A DNA stretch of 64,000 nucleotides. It comes from Desulfobacteraceae bacterium. Lineage in GTDB: Bacteria > Desulfobacterota > Desulfobacteria > Desulfobacterales > Desulfosalsimonadaceae. The stretch is taken from the NCBI GenBank assembly GCA_011390465.1, contig JAABSH010000008.1, positions 50,487-114,486 on the forward strand, written 5' to 3'. Position 1 is the first letter of the stretch, and the number at the start of each line of letters is the position of its first letter. This document shows, in pieces, positions 8,761-16,719 of this stretch. A model generated the notes under the pieces. It was not told the DNA's origin, ran no database searches, and saw only the letters and a list, made by a program, of their open reading frames with translations. The position numbers and the translations under genes were made by a program.

Positions 8761-8946
8761 TCCGTGCAATCCGCGTCAAAAAAAATATTTGGACACGGAT
8801 TTCACGGATTACGCGGATTAAAAACCAGGAAAAAGTTCGCTTCGCGAAAGGAAGTAAAATTTAAGGAATTCGCGTTAAAAATTATTTAGGCACGGATAAA
8901 AAAATAATTATAAAAAAATCCGTGAAATCCGCGCAATCCGCGTCAA
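8747..8946. repeat. GxxExxY-associated inverted repeat cluster, right side
   Basis: An opposing-type unit at 8747-8785 includes the stop codon of the GxxExxY gene. A forward unit follows at 8787-8849 with the same GTTCGCTTCGCGAA end as the left cluster. A truncated forward unit lies at about 8885-8900, and a second opposing unit at 8912-8946 ends 22 bases before the tonB start. The arrangement mirrors the left cluster. Confidence 0.85.
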
Positions 8947-8968
8947 TAAAACAAAAAAAGAAAAATTT

Positions 8969-9646
8969 GTGTCCAGAATCAGAAACAAAACTAAAAATCC
9001 TCCCAATCGGCTCCTGCAGGTGCTGATCGGTATTTCCCTGGTGGTGCATTTTTTTATTCTGCTCCAGATTGCCGGGATTTATGACATCCGGTCCATGTCC
9101 TATATTGAGCTTTCGGTGCGGGATTTTCAAAAACCCGAGGGCCGGGATATTCCCCGGCCCCGGCCCCGGTACAAACCGCCGGAGGTCAAAGATCCGGCAA
9201 AGCTGAGCGTTCCCCGGCCCCGGGTGCCGAACATAAATGTCGAAAATATCGACACGGCCGCGCCCACTGCGCTTACCGAGGCCATCAGCGTTCCGGATAC
9301 CAGCGGGCTTTCCGCGGATGTGGCCCGGTGGGAACCTTCGGGAACCGCGGCCTATGCCACCCGGTCGGATTATTTTGACATGCTGCGCATGCGCATTGAA
9401 AGCCGGAAGAAATATCCGGACCGGGCCCGCCTGCGACAGATCGAAGGCCGGGTGGAAGTGGGGTTTCTGGTGAGCCATGACGGTGGCGTCACGGACGTGG
9501 AAGTGGTGAAAACGTCCCGGCATCCGGACCTGGATCGGGCCGCGTTGCTGGCGGTTGAAAACGCGGCCCCGTTTCCCCGGCCCCCGTCTGCGCTGTTTGA
9601 CGGGCCGCTCAAGATGACCATTACCATCATGTTTGAGCTGATGTAA
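8969..9646 (+). CDS. tonB: TonB family energy-transducing protein
   Basis: A 225-residue protein with a GTG start. There is one N-terminal membrane helix (VLIGISLVVHFFILLQI), a proline/arginine-rich periplasmic spacer (RPRPRYKPP, PRPRVPN), and a C-terminal TonB domain (EGRVEVGFLVSHDGGVTDVEVVK type, then AALLAVENAAPFPRPP). It spans the periplasm to energise outer-membrane receptors, and two receptors follow (9883 and 14521). It is split from exbB-exbD by the GxxExxY cassette, so its expression may now depend on its own promoter within the repeats. Confidence 0.9.
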   Translation: MSRIRNKTKNPPNRLLQVLIGISLVVHFFILLQIAGIYDIRSMSYIELSVRDFQKPEGRDIPRPRPRYKPPEVKDPAKLSVPRPRVPNINVENIDTAAPTALTEAISVPDTSGLSADVARWEPSGTAAYATRSDYFDMLRMRIESRKKYPDRARLRQIEGRVEVGFLVSHDGGVTDVEVVKTSRHPDLDRAALLAVENAAPFPRPPSALFDGPLKMTITIMFELM

Positions 9647-9661
9647 GAGATAATACGTAAT

Positions 9662-9680
9662 AAAAGGCAGAAGTCTTTTT
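9662..9680 (+). terminator. Rho-independent terminator after tonB
   Basis: AAAAGGC-AGAA-GTCTTTTT: a 7-bp stem containing a G-U pair, then a T run, 16 bases after the tonB stop. It is nearly identical to the hairpin at 4909-4927. Confidence 0.65.
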
Positions 9681-9774
9681 CAGCCCGGCAAAAGCCGGAT
9701 CCCTATCTCTTTCTGGTAAAAATTGCGTCAAGCATCCGGGCCGGCGCAGGATTTAATTTTATTCGATTATTTAA

Positions 9775-9827
9775 GCCACGAAGGCAAAAAACAGGCAGAC
9801 GTCTGCTGTTGCATGCGTGGTTTTTTT
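9775..9827 (+). promoter_or_regulatory. Hairpin with T run upstream of the first TonB receptor
   Basis: GCCACGAAGGC (9775 on) pairs through its outer part with GCGTGG (to 9820), followed by TTTTTTTG. The apex has GCAGACGTCTGC. It matches the leader hairpin at 5012-5062 in outer stem, apex palindrome and the trailing TTTTTGTTTTTAA. It ends about 55 bases before the receptor start codon. Confidence 0.5.
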
Positions 9828-9882
9828 GTTTTTAAGGAGAACTCAGAATCGTCTCGATAATTTTCTAAATGTGGAGGAATTT

Positions 9883-11982
9883 ATGAAAGGGTCCTTAACC
9901 TGGGTGAGGGGCCGCCACCCATTTTTCAAAAACTTGCCGGCGCGCGGCTGGCGGTTTTTCCTGCTGGTGACGGCGGCCGCCGCAGTGATGTTTCCGGCCG
10001 GTGTGTATGCTGAAGATGAAACTGCCGGCCCGAAAGTTTACAAGCTTGATGATGTGGTGGTGTCCACCACCCGGAATGAAATTCCCGTGGGTGATGCGGC
10101 CCAGAGCGTGACCGTGATGACCGAAGAAGATATCATGAGCTCGCCCTTTGAACGGGTGGAAGACATTATCCGTTCTGTTCCCGGGGTTTACAACACCCGG
10201 CATTACGGCACTCAGACCAGCGGCGTATCCAACCCCATCACTGTGCGCGGGGTGGGCGGCAACCGCGTGCTGCTGCTGGTGGACGGGGTGCCGCAAAATG
10301 ACAATTTCAACAATTCCATTGCCTGGGTGGCCTGGGGGCATATTCCCAAAGAAGCCATTGATCGCATTGAAATCGTCCGGGGGCCCACATCCGCCATGTA
10401 CGGGTCTGAGGGAATCGGCGGCGTGATTCACATTATCACCAAAAAACCGGACCCGGAGCGAAAAACATCCCTCCGGGCCGAGGGCGGCACGTCCGACACC
10501 TGGGCCGGTCACGGGTTTCACAGCCAGACCATGGATAAATCCGGATTCCTTGTTGCCGGCGGATATGAAGAATCTGACGGGTTTTACATGGTCGAGGATC
10601 CCGCAGACTATGAAATCCGGCGGCACCGGGAGGCGGGAAACGTTTTGGGAAAAGCCGCCTATGAACTGGACGATCGCTCCCGTCTGGAGTTGTCCGCTCT
10701 GTATTATGATCATGAAACCGGCAAAGGCCGGGAATTTTTTTATGATGAGCTGCGGCTCAACCAGTACTGGCTCACCTATACCCGGCAGACCGCGGCCGGT
10801 ATTGGTTTTCGCGGGCTGGCCTATTACAGTGAAGCGGATAAAACCGCGTATCAGGACAGTGCAAAAGATAATTACACCTCCCTTTTGCGCAAAGAGGACG
10901 CTCCGTCTTCCACCTGGGGCGCGGATTTTCAAAGTTCAATCCCCCTTGCCGGCAGAACTTTGCTGACCCTGGGCGCGGCGTTCAAGGAAACCACCTGGGA
11001 TTATGATGATCATTTTGTGAACAGTTCCCGGAAAGAAGGCGCCGAAGGCACCCAGCAATATGTGTCGCCTTTTGTGAATGCGGATTTTAAATTTCTGGAG
11101 GACCGGCTGCTGGTCAATCTCGGGGCCCGTTATGACTGGATCAGAACGTCGGACGGGGCCAACTGGGATGATGATCCGGATGTGGGGGATCCTTATTCCA
11201 ACACCTATGATTCAGCGGAAGACAGCAGTTTTTCGCCGAAAATCGGCATTACCTGCCATCCGGACGACCAGACCACCCTGCGGGCCTCTGCCGGCAAAGG
11301 CTTCCGCGCCCCCAGCCTGTTTGAGCTCTATAAGGTCCATGTGCGCAGCGGCGGCCGGTCTTACCGGGAAGCCAACCCAGACCTGGACCCGGAAGAAATC
11401 TGGTCCTGGGATATCGGCGTAGACCGGCAGCTTCTGAACAATCTCCGGGGCAGTCTTACCTGGTATCAGTCTTATGCAGATGATTATATCGGCACCCGGG
11501 TGACCCAATCCTATGAGAAAAACGGTAAAATATTTCAGGAATCCATTCTGGACAATATCAGCGAAGTGGAAATGCACGGCATTGAAGCGGAGCTGAACTG
11601 GCAGGCGAATTCAGATCTGATGCTTTTTGCCAATTATACCTGGAATGAATCGGAAATTGAAGAAAACGATGCCGCCCCCTTTGAAGAGGGCCAGTATCTG
11701 ACCAATGATCCCCGGCATAAATTTCATGTGGGCGCAACCTACCAGAACCCGAATATCGCCAATATCACCCTGATCTGGAACCGGTATCTGGACAAGTATT
11801 ATGCTGTGGACGAGCTCACCCAGGACAGTGAAGATTTCTGGAGCCTGGATCTGGCCGTGTCCCGCCGGTTTTTCGATTATGTCACCGCTTATCTGAATGT
11901 GGAAAATATTTTTGACAGTGTGGACAATGAGAATCTCGCGCCGGGGGCGATTTACACCGCGGGCGTGAAATGGGAATTTTAA
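9883..11982 (+). CDS. TonB-dependent outer-membrane receptor, block A
   Basis: A 699-residue receptor. The start is taken at 9883 because GTGGAGGAATTT precedes that ATG; an upstream frame extension lacks a binding site. Order: signal peptide (to about residue 44), a TonB-box-like stretch (KLDDVVVSTTR), the plug domain with SVPGVYNTRHYG, ITVRGVGGNRVLLLVDGVPQ and IEIVRGPTSAMYGS, then a 22-strand-type barrel ending in Trp-Glu-Phe. The plug/barrel pattern is of the vitamin B12/iron-complex class; substrate cannot be read from sequence. The neighbours (DUF4198/NikK-like, NikL-like, exported tetrapyrrole methylase) argue for nickel, cobalt or a metallo-tetrapyrrole. Confidence 0.9.
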   Translation: MKGSLTWVRGRHPFFKNLPARGWRFFLLVTAAAAVMFPAGVYAEDETAGPKVYKLDDVVVSTTRNEIPVGDAAQSVTVMTEEDIMSSPFERVEDIIRSVPGVYNTRHYGTQTSGVSNPITVRGVGGNRVLLLVDGVPQNDNFNNSIAWVAWGHIPKEAIDRIEIVRGPTSAMYGSEGIGGVIHIITKKPDPERKTSLRAEGGTSDTWAGHGFHSQTMDKSGFLVAGGYEESDGFYMVEDPADYEIRRHREAGNVLGKAAYELDDRSRLELSALYYDHETGKGREFFYDELRLNQYWLTYTRQTAAGIGFRGLAYYSEADKTAYQDSAKDNYTSLLRKEDAPSSTWGADFQSSIPLAGRTLLTLGAAFKETTWDYDDHFVNSSRKEGAEGTQQYVSPFVNADFKFLEDRLLVNLGARYDWIRTSDGANWDDDPDVGDPYSNTYDSAEDSSFSPKIGITCHPDDQTTLRASAGKGFRAPSLFELYKVHVRSGGRSYREANPDLDPEEIWSWDIGVDRQLLNNLRGSLTWYQSYADDYIGTRVTQSYEKNGKIFQESILDNISEVEMHGIEAELNWQANSDLMLFANYTWNESEIEENDAAPFEEGQYLTNDPRHKFHVGATYQNPNIANITLIWNRYLDKYYAVDELTQDSEDFWSLDLAVSRRFFDYVTAYLNVENIFDSVDNENLAPGAIYTAGVKWEF

Positions 11983-12027
11983 CAATACACTGGCAGTCGT
12001 ACAGGTTCAAAATGCCTGATATCCCGG

Positions 12028-12086
12028 GGAGGCGCAGAGGCGCAGAGATTTTTTCTCCGCGATCTCCGCGCCTCTGCGGGAGATAA
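12028..12086. repeat. CGCAGAG dispersed repeat, copy 2
   Basis: GGCGCAGAGGCGCAGAGA faces TCCGCGCCTCTGCGGGA, so the copy forms a hairpin with a GATTTTTTCTCCGCGATC loop. It lies between the receptor and the DUF4198 gene. Confidence 0.7.
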
Positions 12087-12140
12087 TGGTTTTTTGGGTT
12101 TTCAAATGAGATCGTTTAAAATTTAAAAAGGACAGTATCA

Positions 12141-12869
12141 ATGAGAGAATATTTCAAAATATCAATTGTTTTTATGATTATTGCGCTGGGGATGGGGGTT
12201 TTTGCCGCCCCTGGTTTTGCCCATTATTTGTGGGTTGAACCGTCAGAAAATGGCTATGCAATCTGTCGGGGAAGCATTGGCGAGAGCATCGACCCCTATG
12301 ATCCAATCTGCATAAAAACCATTGCCGCTTATGCGGGCGACGGCACTGAACTTGCGGTGACCCGGACAAATGAAAAAACCCGGGCCGTGTTTACCGCGGC
12401 AGCGCAGCCGGCTCTGGTGTCCGTGGTCAGCCAGTGGGGGGACCGGGTCAATACCACCCGGGGCAAACGGCTGATGAACCGGAAACAGGCGGAAGCAGAA
12501 GGCCTGAGGGTGATCAGCGCGTTTACCTCCACCCAGTTTTCAAAAACCGTGTTAGCGGCTTCGGATATGAACACAAAGCCCCTGGGCATGAAATTTGAGC
12601 TGGTGCCCCTGGCAGATCCGGCCACATTGTCGGCAGGCGTGCCGTTTCGGTTTACACTCCTGTTTGACGGCCGGCCCCTTTCCGGGATTTCTGTTTTAAC
12701 AAACCATAACCAGGAAGCCACCACCGATGAAAACGGGGTGGCAAGTGTTGTTTTTGATGAGCATGGCACTCATCTGTTGTTTGCCACGCAACAGATTCCG
12801 GCAGATGCCGCATCCGGCCTGGATTTTAATAAATTTATGACATTTTTAACATTTGAGGTGAAAAAATGA
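12141..12869 (+). CDS. Periplasmic DUF4198 protein, NikK-like
   Basis: A 242-residue protein with a signal peptide whose likely cleavage site (GFA, residue 27) leaves histidine as the first mature residue (HYLWVEPSENG). The body is beta-rich with the DUF4198 pattern: FRFTLLFDGRPLSGISVL, then a carboxypeptidase-regulatory-like turn TDENGVASVVFDEHG. DUF4198 proteins include NikK, an accessory component of ECF nickel transporters, and are linked to Ni/Co uptake. The gene overlaps the NikL-like gene by ATGA. No ECF core (NikMQO) is in the window, so the pair may feed another transporter. Metal identity is inferred. Confidence 0.75.
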   Translation: MREYFKISIVFMIIALGMGVFAAPGFAHYLWVEPSENGYAICRGSIGESIDPYDPICIKTIAAYAGDGTELAVTRTNEKTRAVFTAAAQPALVSVVSQWGDRVNTTRGKRLMNRKQAEAEGLRVISAFTSTQFSKTVLAASDMNTKPLGMKFELVPLADPATLSAGVPFRFTLLFDGRPLSGISVLTNHNQEATTDENGVASVVFDEHGTHLLFATQQIPADAASGLDFNKFMTFLTFEVKK

Positions 12870-13390
12870 GGTGCATGTTTTTTATGATTGCCGTGGCTGG
12901 ATTTCTCCTTGCGCCGGCCGCTGCTTTTGCCCATGGCACGGATTACCGGGTGGTTGATGACAATGAGCCGGTGGTGGGGATGGCATTTTTCTATTCCGAC
13001 AAAGTTCCCATGCGATATGCGGAAGTGCTGGTTTACAGCCCGGAAAATGACAAAATTGAATTTCAAAACGGCCGCACCGATGCTGAGGGCCGGTTCGCGT
13101 TTTTTGCGGAAACCCCCGGGGACTGGCGGGTGGAAGTAAATGACGGCATGGGCCATGCGGTGCATGCCAAAGTTGCCGTAAGTTCCGGGGAAGCGCGGGA
13201 AAAAGATGCTGAAACTATTTCAGACACTGAAAAGAAAGCCCCTGCCTGTGCCGCGGTCCCGGAAAAAAAGCCCACCCTGCTGGGGAATGCTTCCATGGGG
13301 GTAAAAGCCGTTCTCGGCCTCAGTATTCTGATGAATCTGTTTCTCGGCATGTATGTGTGGAAGCGGAAAGACGCGGCCGCTGCCGGATGA
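12866..13390 (+). CDS. NikL-like membrane-anchored periplasmic protein
   Basis: A 174-residue protein with a signal peptide ending in AFA, which leaves a mature N-terminal histidine (HGTDYRVV). A transthyretin-like beta domain follows (MRYAEVLVYSP, TDAEGRFAFFAETPGDWRVEV). After a charged linker comes a C-terminal membrane helix (VLGLSILMNLFLGMYVW) with a basic cytoplasmic tail. This layout matches the NikL component found beside NikK in nickel ECF systems. It is translationally coupled to the DUF4198 gene. A metal-chaperone role at the outer face of the inner membrane is inferred. Confidence 0.7.
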   Translation: MRCMFFMIAVAGFLLAPAAAFAHGTDYRVVDDNEPVVGMAFFYSDKVPMRYAEVLVYSPENDKIEFQNGRTDAEGRFAFFAETPGDWRVEVNDGMGHAVHAKVAVSSGEAREKDAETISDTEKKAPACAAVPEKKPTLLGNASMGVKAVLGLSILMNLFLGMYVWKRKDAAAAG

Positions 13391-13400
13391 AAAACCCTTA

Positions 13401-13470
13401 TCTCGCGCAGAGGCGCAAATCTCGCAGAGAAAAAATTCTCAGCGCCTCAGCGTCCCTGCGGGAATAAAAA
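13401..13470. repeat. CGCAGAG dispersed repeat, copy 3
   Basis: TCTCGCGCAGAGGCG, TCGCAGAGAAAAAATTCTCA and GCGCCTCAGCGTCCCTGCGG in order; nearly identical in its right half to copy 1. It lies between the NikL-like gene and the exported methylase, so the two need not be one transcript. Confidence 0.75.
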
Positions 13471-13505
13471 AAATAACAAACTGAAAAAAAAGGATATTTT
13501 TGAGT

Positions 13506-14357
13506 ATGAAAAAACAAAAAATACTTGCAGCAGCGATTTTCTGTGTTTTGTTCTGCATTGCCGGTGTTGGGCATGCCGGCGAACCCGGAAAACTTTATGT
13601 GGTGGGCATGGGGCCGGCCGGCCCGGATTTGACCGCTCCCCGGGCCCTGGCCCTGGTCCAAAAAGCGGACGTGCTGCTCTGCTCTCCCGGAATGCCGGAC
13701 AAATTTGAAATGTTTGGCGCTGCTATTGATCCGGCAAAAATCGCGTTCAACCCCTGGGAACATATCATGGGTGAAAAAACCCGAAAACTCAGAAAAACCG
13801 ATCCCGCTGCCTGGCAGGCGGCCCGGGACAAACAGAGACAAAAAGTTCAGGATTTTGTGCGCCGGCAGATAGCAGACGGGAAAATCGTTGTGATGATGGA
13901 TGGCGGCGATCCTTGTGTTTACGGGCCGACTCTCCATTATCTGCTGCAAGGGTTTGATGATTCCCAGTTTGAAGTGATTCCGGGCATGGGAGCCTTTAAT
14001 GCGGCCGGGGCGGCCCTCCGGCGCACCCTCACCCCGAGTAATGCGCGGTTTGTCATGTTGACTTCGCCCCAATCCATGTTTGGCGAAAACTGGGAAAAAC
14101 AGGATGATATTTTAGCGGATCTGGCCAAATACAACACCACCATGATCTGGTATATGTCCCTGCGGTCCATCGGCAAAGTGGTGGAGCGGATGAAAGCCGT
14201 GTATCCGCCGGACCTGCCCATTGCCATTGTTTATTACGCCGGATATCCGGACAAGGAAAAAGTGCTCAAAACCACCCTGTCCACCATCCTGGAAGATGTG
14301 GAAAAAATGGATGAAAAATGGCTGGGGCTTTTTGTGGCAGGAGATTGTGTGAAATAG
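13506..14357 (+). CDS. Exported tetrapyrrole methylase-fold protein 1
   Basis: About 283 residues from the ATG at 13506; a TTG at 13500 is the alternative. A convincing signal peptide (KKQK, then about 18 hydrophobic residues, cleavage near GHA) precedes a complete tetrapyrrole-methylase domain. SAM-site motifs of the CobM/CbiF/CobA superfamily are kept: VGMGPAGPDLT at the start, DGGDPCVYGP mid-domain, EVIPGMGAFNAAGAAL, and the late AIVYYAGYPDKEKVLKTTL. Cytoplasmic homologues methylate uroporphyrinogen or precorrins with SAM. SAM is not expected in the periplasm, so this copy may bind or carry a tetrapyrrole rather than methylate it. The neighbours are TonB receptors and DUF4198 proteins. Fold and export signal are seen; role is inferred. 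Confidence 0.85.
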   Translation: MKKQKILAAAIFCVLFCIAGVGHAGEPGKLYVVGMGPAGPDLTAPRALALVQKADVLLCSPGMPDKFEMFGAAIDPAKIAFNPWEHIMGEKTRKLRKTDPAAWQAARDKQRQKVQDFVRRQIADGKIVVMMDGGDPCVYGPTLHYLLQGFDDSQFEVIPGMGAFNAAGAALRRTLTPSNARFVMLTSPQSMFGENWEKQDDILADLAKYNTTMIWYMSLRSIGKVVERMKAVYPPDLPIAIVYYAGYPDKEKVLKTTLSTILEDVEKMDEKWLGLFVAGDCVK

Positions 14358-14370
14358 AATAAAAAAAGGA

Positions 14371-14480
14371 GGCAGCCGCAACCGGCCAGGATCGACGGCT
14401 GCCCCCCGGTTGAAACAACGCCCCTTTGGCAAAAGGAACGTCAGAAAGATACTACCTCTGTCATCCTCCTTTTGTCAAAG
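14371..14480 (+). promoter_or_regulatory. Structured leader upstream of the second TonB receptor
   Basis: Two hairpins. GGCAGCCG (14371-14378) pairs with CGGCTGCC (14396-14403). A longer arm, CTTTGGCAAAAGGA (14424-14437), pairs with TCCTTTTGTCAAAG (14467-14480), and the stem continues imperfectly inward over TCAG/CTGT. The second hairpin ends 40 bases before the receptor ATG, and AAGGAGGATG follows as a strong ribosome site. No B12 box or other riboswitch signature that I know is present. This may be an unrecognised RNA regulator or a protein operator. Confidence 0.5.
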
Positions 14481-14520
14481 CGGAAAAATCAATTAATCAC
14501 GTTTTATTAAGGAGGATGAA

Positions 14521-16632
14521 ATGAAGTTATTCATGTGTAAAAAGTGTTGCTTGTTATGGTTTCTGTTCCTTTCGGCATGCGTGCTATGCATGTCAGCCGC
14601 CGCGCCGGTGTCTGCCGCGGATGAAGCAGCCGACGAAACCGTTGATCTTGGCGGTGTAACCGTTCAGGCCGAGCGGCTTCAGGACAATATCGAGCTTAGC
14701 CCCGGTGTTGTCACCATCAACCTGGAAGACTATAAAAAGGCAGGGGTCCCGCACACGGTCCTGGATATCTTAAAAGACCGGGCCATTTTTGATTTTCGGG
14801 GCGCCAGCGATCTTGCGCCCACTTATGATGACATCCAGATGCGGGGTTTTGAGGCCCGCCAGTTCACCACCGCCGTGGACGGCCTGGCTGTCCAGAAACT
14901 GGGCGGACACTGGGGTTTTCATTTTGTGGATTACAGCATCATTCCCATGGAACAGATAGAGTCCATTGAAATCCTGCCCGGTCCCCACAGCGCCCTTTAT
15001 GAAGGGAAAAGTTTTGGTGGTGTTTTGAATATCAAAACCAAGGCCCCGGTAAAAAGGGAAACCCCGGAGGTAAAATTCAACACCGTCACCAGCTACGGGT
15101 CCCTTAATACCTATGATACGTCCGTAACCATGGCCGGCGGGGGCGGGAATATGGATTACGTGCTGGGGGTGAAAGAATACCACACGGACGGGTACCTGAA
15201 AAACAATGACTACGATTTGTCCACGGTATCCGCCCGCATGGCGTGGCTCCTGCCCAATGATGGATATATGAGTCTGCTGGGATCTTATTCCGATAAATCC
15301 GAAGGCATTGCCTGTGAAAATAATCCGGATGGCAATTTTTATGATGCCAGTTATCCCGTCGTGGAGAGCGTGAGCAGACGGTGGTCGGACCCGGCATTAA
15401 ATGCGCGGCGGGAAAAAACCCCTTATTCGGTGCGCTATAATTGGCAGCAGCCGTCCGAGATCGGCCGGTGGACCATAGGCGCGTATTTCACCAAAGAAGA
15501 TCAAACATTTGATACGGATTCCGGAATGCTGGCCGATACCGAATGGTCCAGCAAGGGCGCCAAAATCCATAACGAATTTTATCTGACCGATGATCATCTG
15601 ATAACCGTGGGCATGGATGCCGCCGGTTTGGGCCGGGGCACCAGCGAAGATATCGTCCGCACGGTGGCAGGGTTTATCCAGGACCGGTGGTATATCACAC
15701 CGCGCCTGTCTTTTACACCGGGCCTGCGATATGAAAAGATCCGGATTTTATGGAACAATGAGAATTTCCGAACCGGCGGATACGCCAACCCCGATATTCA
15801 GGCAGCCAATGTCGAGCGTAATTATGACAAGCTGATGCCCAAGGCTTTTGCCACTTATGATCTGGATGGTATGGCGGATTGGCTCCGGGATACGTCTGTC
15901 TCCATGGGACTGAGCAAGGTGTGGACCCCGCGAGCCACCTGTGAGGTGTGCACCTGGGGATCGGGTGTTGAAATGGACCCTGTAAAAGGATACGGCCTGG
16001 ACCTGATTTTTCAGCGGCGGGTATGGGAAGACATCACCGTGATGATCGATTTCTCCCATTATGAATTTGACAACTATGTGGTTTGGGCGGAAACGAGCTC
16101 AAATTATTTCCAGAATTCACCATGGGGCCGGCGCATGGTGGGACTGGAAGATGTGAGCAAAGACGGCATTGAAATGGAAATCAACGGAAATATAACGGAA
16201 AAACTCTCCGCAAACCTCAGTTTTGCCTATGTGGACTGGGAGTATAACGGTCCCGAGGGCGGCATTGAAGAAATGAGTGCCGATGACCTGAGCAACCGGG
16301 CCAAGTACCGGATCAACGCCGGTGTGACTTATGATTTTACCGACCACCTCCAGTTTCATCTGGATTACAAACACCAGGACAAGCAGGAGCGGGATATTAT
16401 TGAGATCATTGATGAAGATACCGGCGAATTCGACCTCCGGCATGTCAAGATCGATTCTTACGGCATCATGGACATGTCCTTGTCCTACCGGTTCCTGGAA
16501 AAATGGCACCGTCTTGAAAACCCGACCCTTAAAGTGTTTGCCAACAATGCCCTGGACAAGGATTACGTAAATGACAGCGGATATCCGGCCACTGAAAGGA
16601 CATATGGGGCGTCGCTGAGTATGGCATTTTAA
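14521..16632 (+). CDS. TonB-dependent outer-membrane receptor, block B
   Basis: A 703-residue receptor with a strong AAGGAGG site. Signal peptide to about residue 34, a TonB-box-like stretch (DLGGVTVQAERL), then the plug (LDILKDRAIFDFRGA, QMRGFEARQFTTAVDGLAV, IEILPGPHSALYEGKSFGGVLNIKT) and a barrel ending in SLSMAF. A CEVC pair within a barrel loop (ATCEVCTWG) is unusual for such proteins and could be a disulfide or metal site. It begins block B, followed by a beta-propeller-like protein, an FmdE-like lipoprotein and a second exported methylase. Substrate is not readable; Ni/Co or a metallo-tetrapyrrole is the working inference. Confidence 0.9.
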   Translation: MKLFMCKKCCLLWFLFLSACVLCMSAAAPVSAADEAADETVDLGGVTVQAERLQDNIELSPGVVTINLEDYKKAGVPHTVLDILKDRAIFDFRGASDLAPTYDDIQMRGFEARQFTTAVDGLAVQKLGGHWGFHFVDYSIIPMEQIESIEILPGPHSALYEGKSFGGVLNIKTKAPVKRETPEVKFNTVTSYGSLNTYDTSVTMAGGGGNMDYVLGVKEYHTDGYLKNNDYDLSTVSARMAWLLPNDGYMSLLGSYSDKSEGIACENNPDGNFYDASYPVVESVSRRWSDPALNARREKTPYSVRYNWQQPSEIGRWTIGAYFTKEDQTFDTDSGMLADTEWSSKGAKIHNEFYLTDDHLITVGMDAAGLGRGTSEDIVRTVAGFIQDRWYITPRLSFTPGLRYEKIRILWNNENFRTGGYANPDIQAANVERNYDKLMPKAFATYDLDGMADWLRDTSVSMGLSKVWTPRATCEVCTWGSGVEMDPVKGYGLDLIFQRRVWEDITVMIDFSHYEFDNYVVWAETSSNYFQNSPWGRRMVGLEDVSKDGIEMEINGNITEKLSANLSFAYVDWEYNGPEGGIEEMSADDLSNRAKYRINAGVTYDFTDHLQFHLDYKHQDKQERDIIEIIDEDTGEFDLRHVKIDSYGIMDMSLSYRFLEKWHRLENPTLKVFANNALDKDYVNDSGYPATERTYGASLSMAF

Positions 16633-16667
16633 GAGGCTGTTTGTAAGAATTTCAATGATAATAAATG

Positions 16668-16695
16668 GCCGTGGGGTGGTGTTGCACCCCGCGGC
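16668..16695 (+). promoter_or_regulatory. GC-rich hairpin between receptor and propeller genes
   Basis: GCCGTGGGGTG pairs with CACCCCGCGGC around a 6-base loop, 36 bases after the receptor stop and just before the AGGAGG site of the next gene. There is no T run, so it is more likely an mRNA processing or stabilising hairpin than a terminator. Confidence 0.45.
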
Positions 16696-16719
16696 ATCCC
16701 GAATTTCAGGAGGTATTTG

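Noticed and set aside
8141..8946. CRISPR array
   Set aside because: Units are of two opposing types, vary in spacing and flank a gene; there are no regular unique spacers and no cas genes.
14371..14480. Cobalamin riboswitch upstream of TonB receptor B
   Set aside because: No B12 box or the usual conserved core; only simple hairpins are seen.
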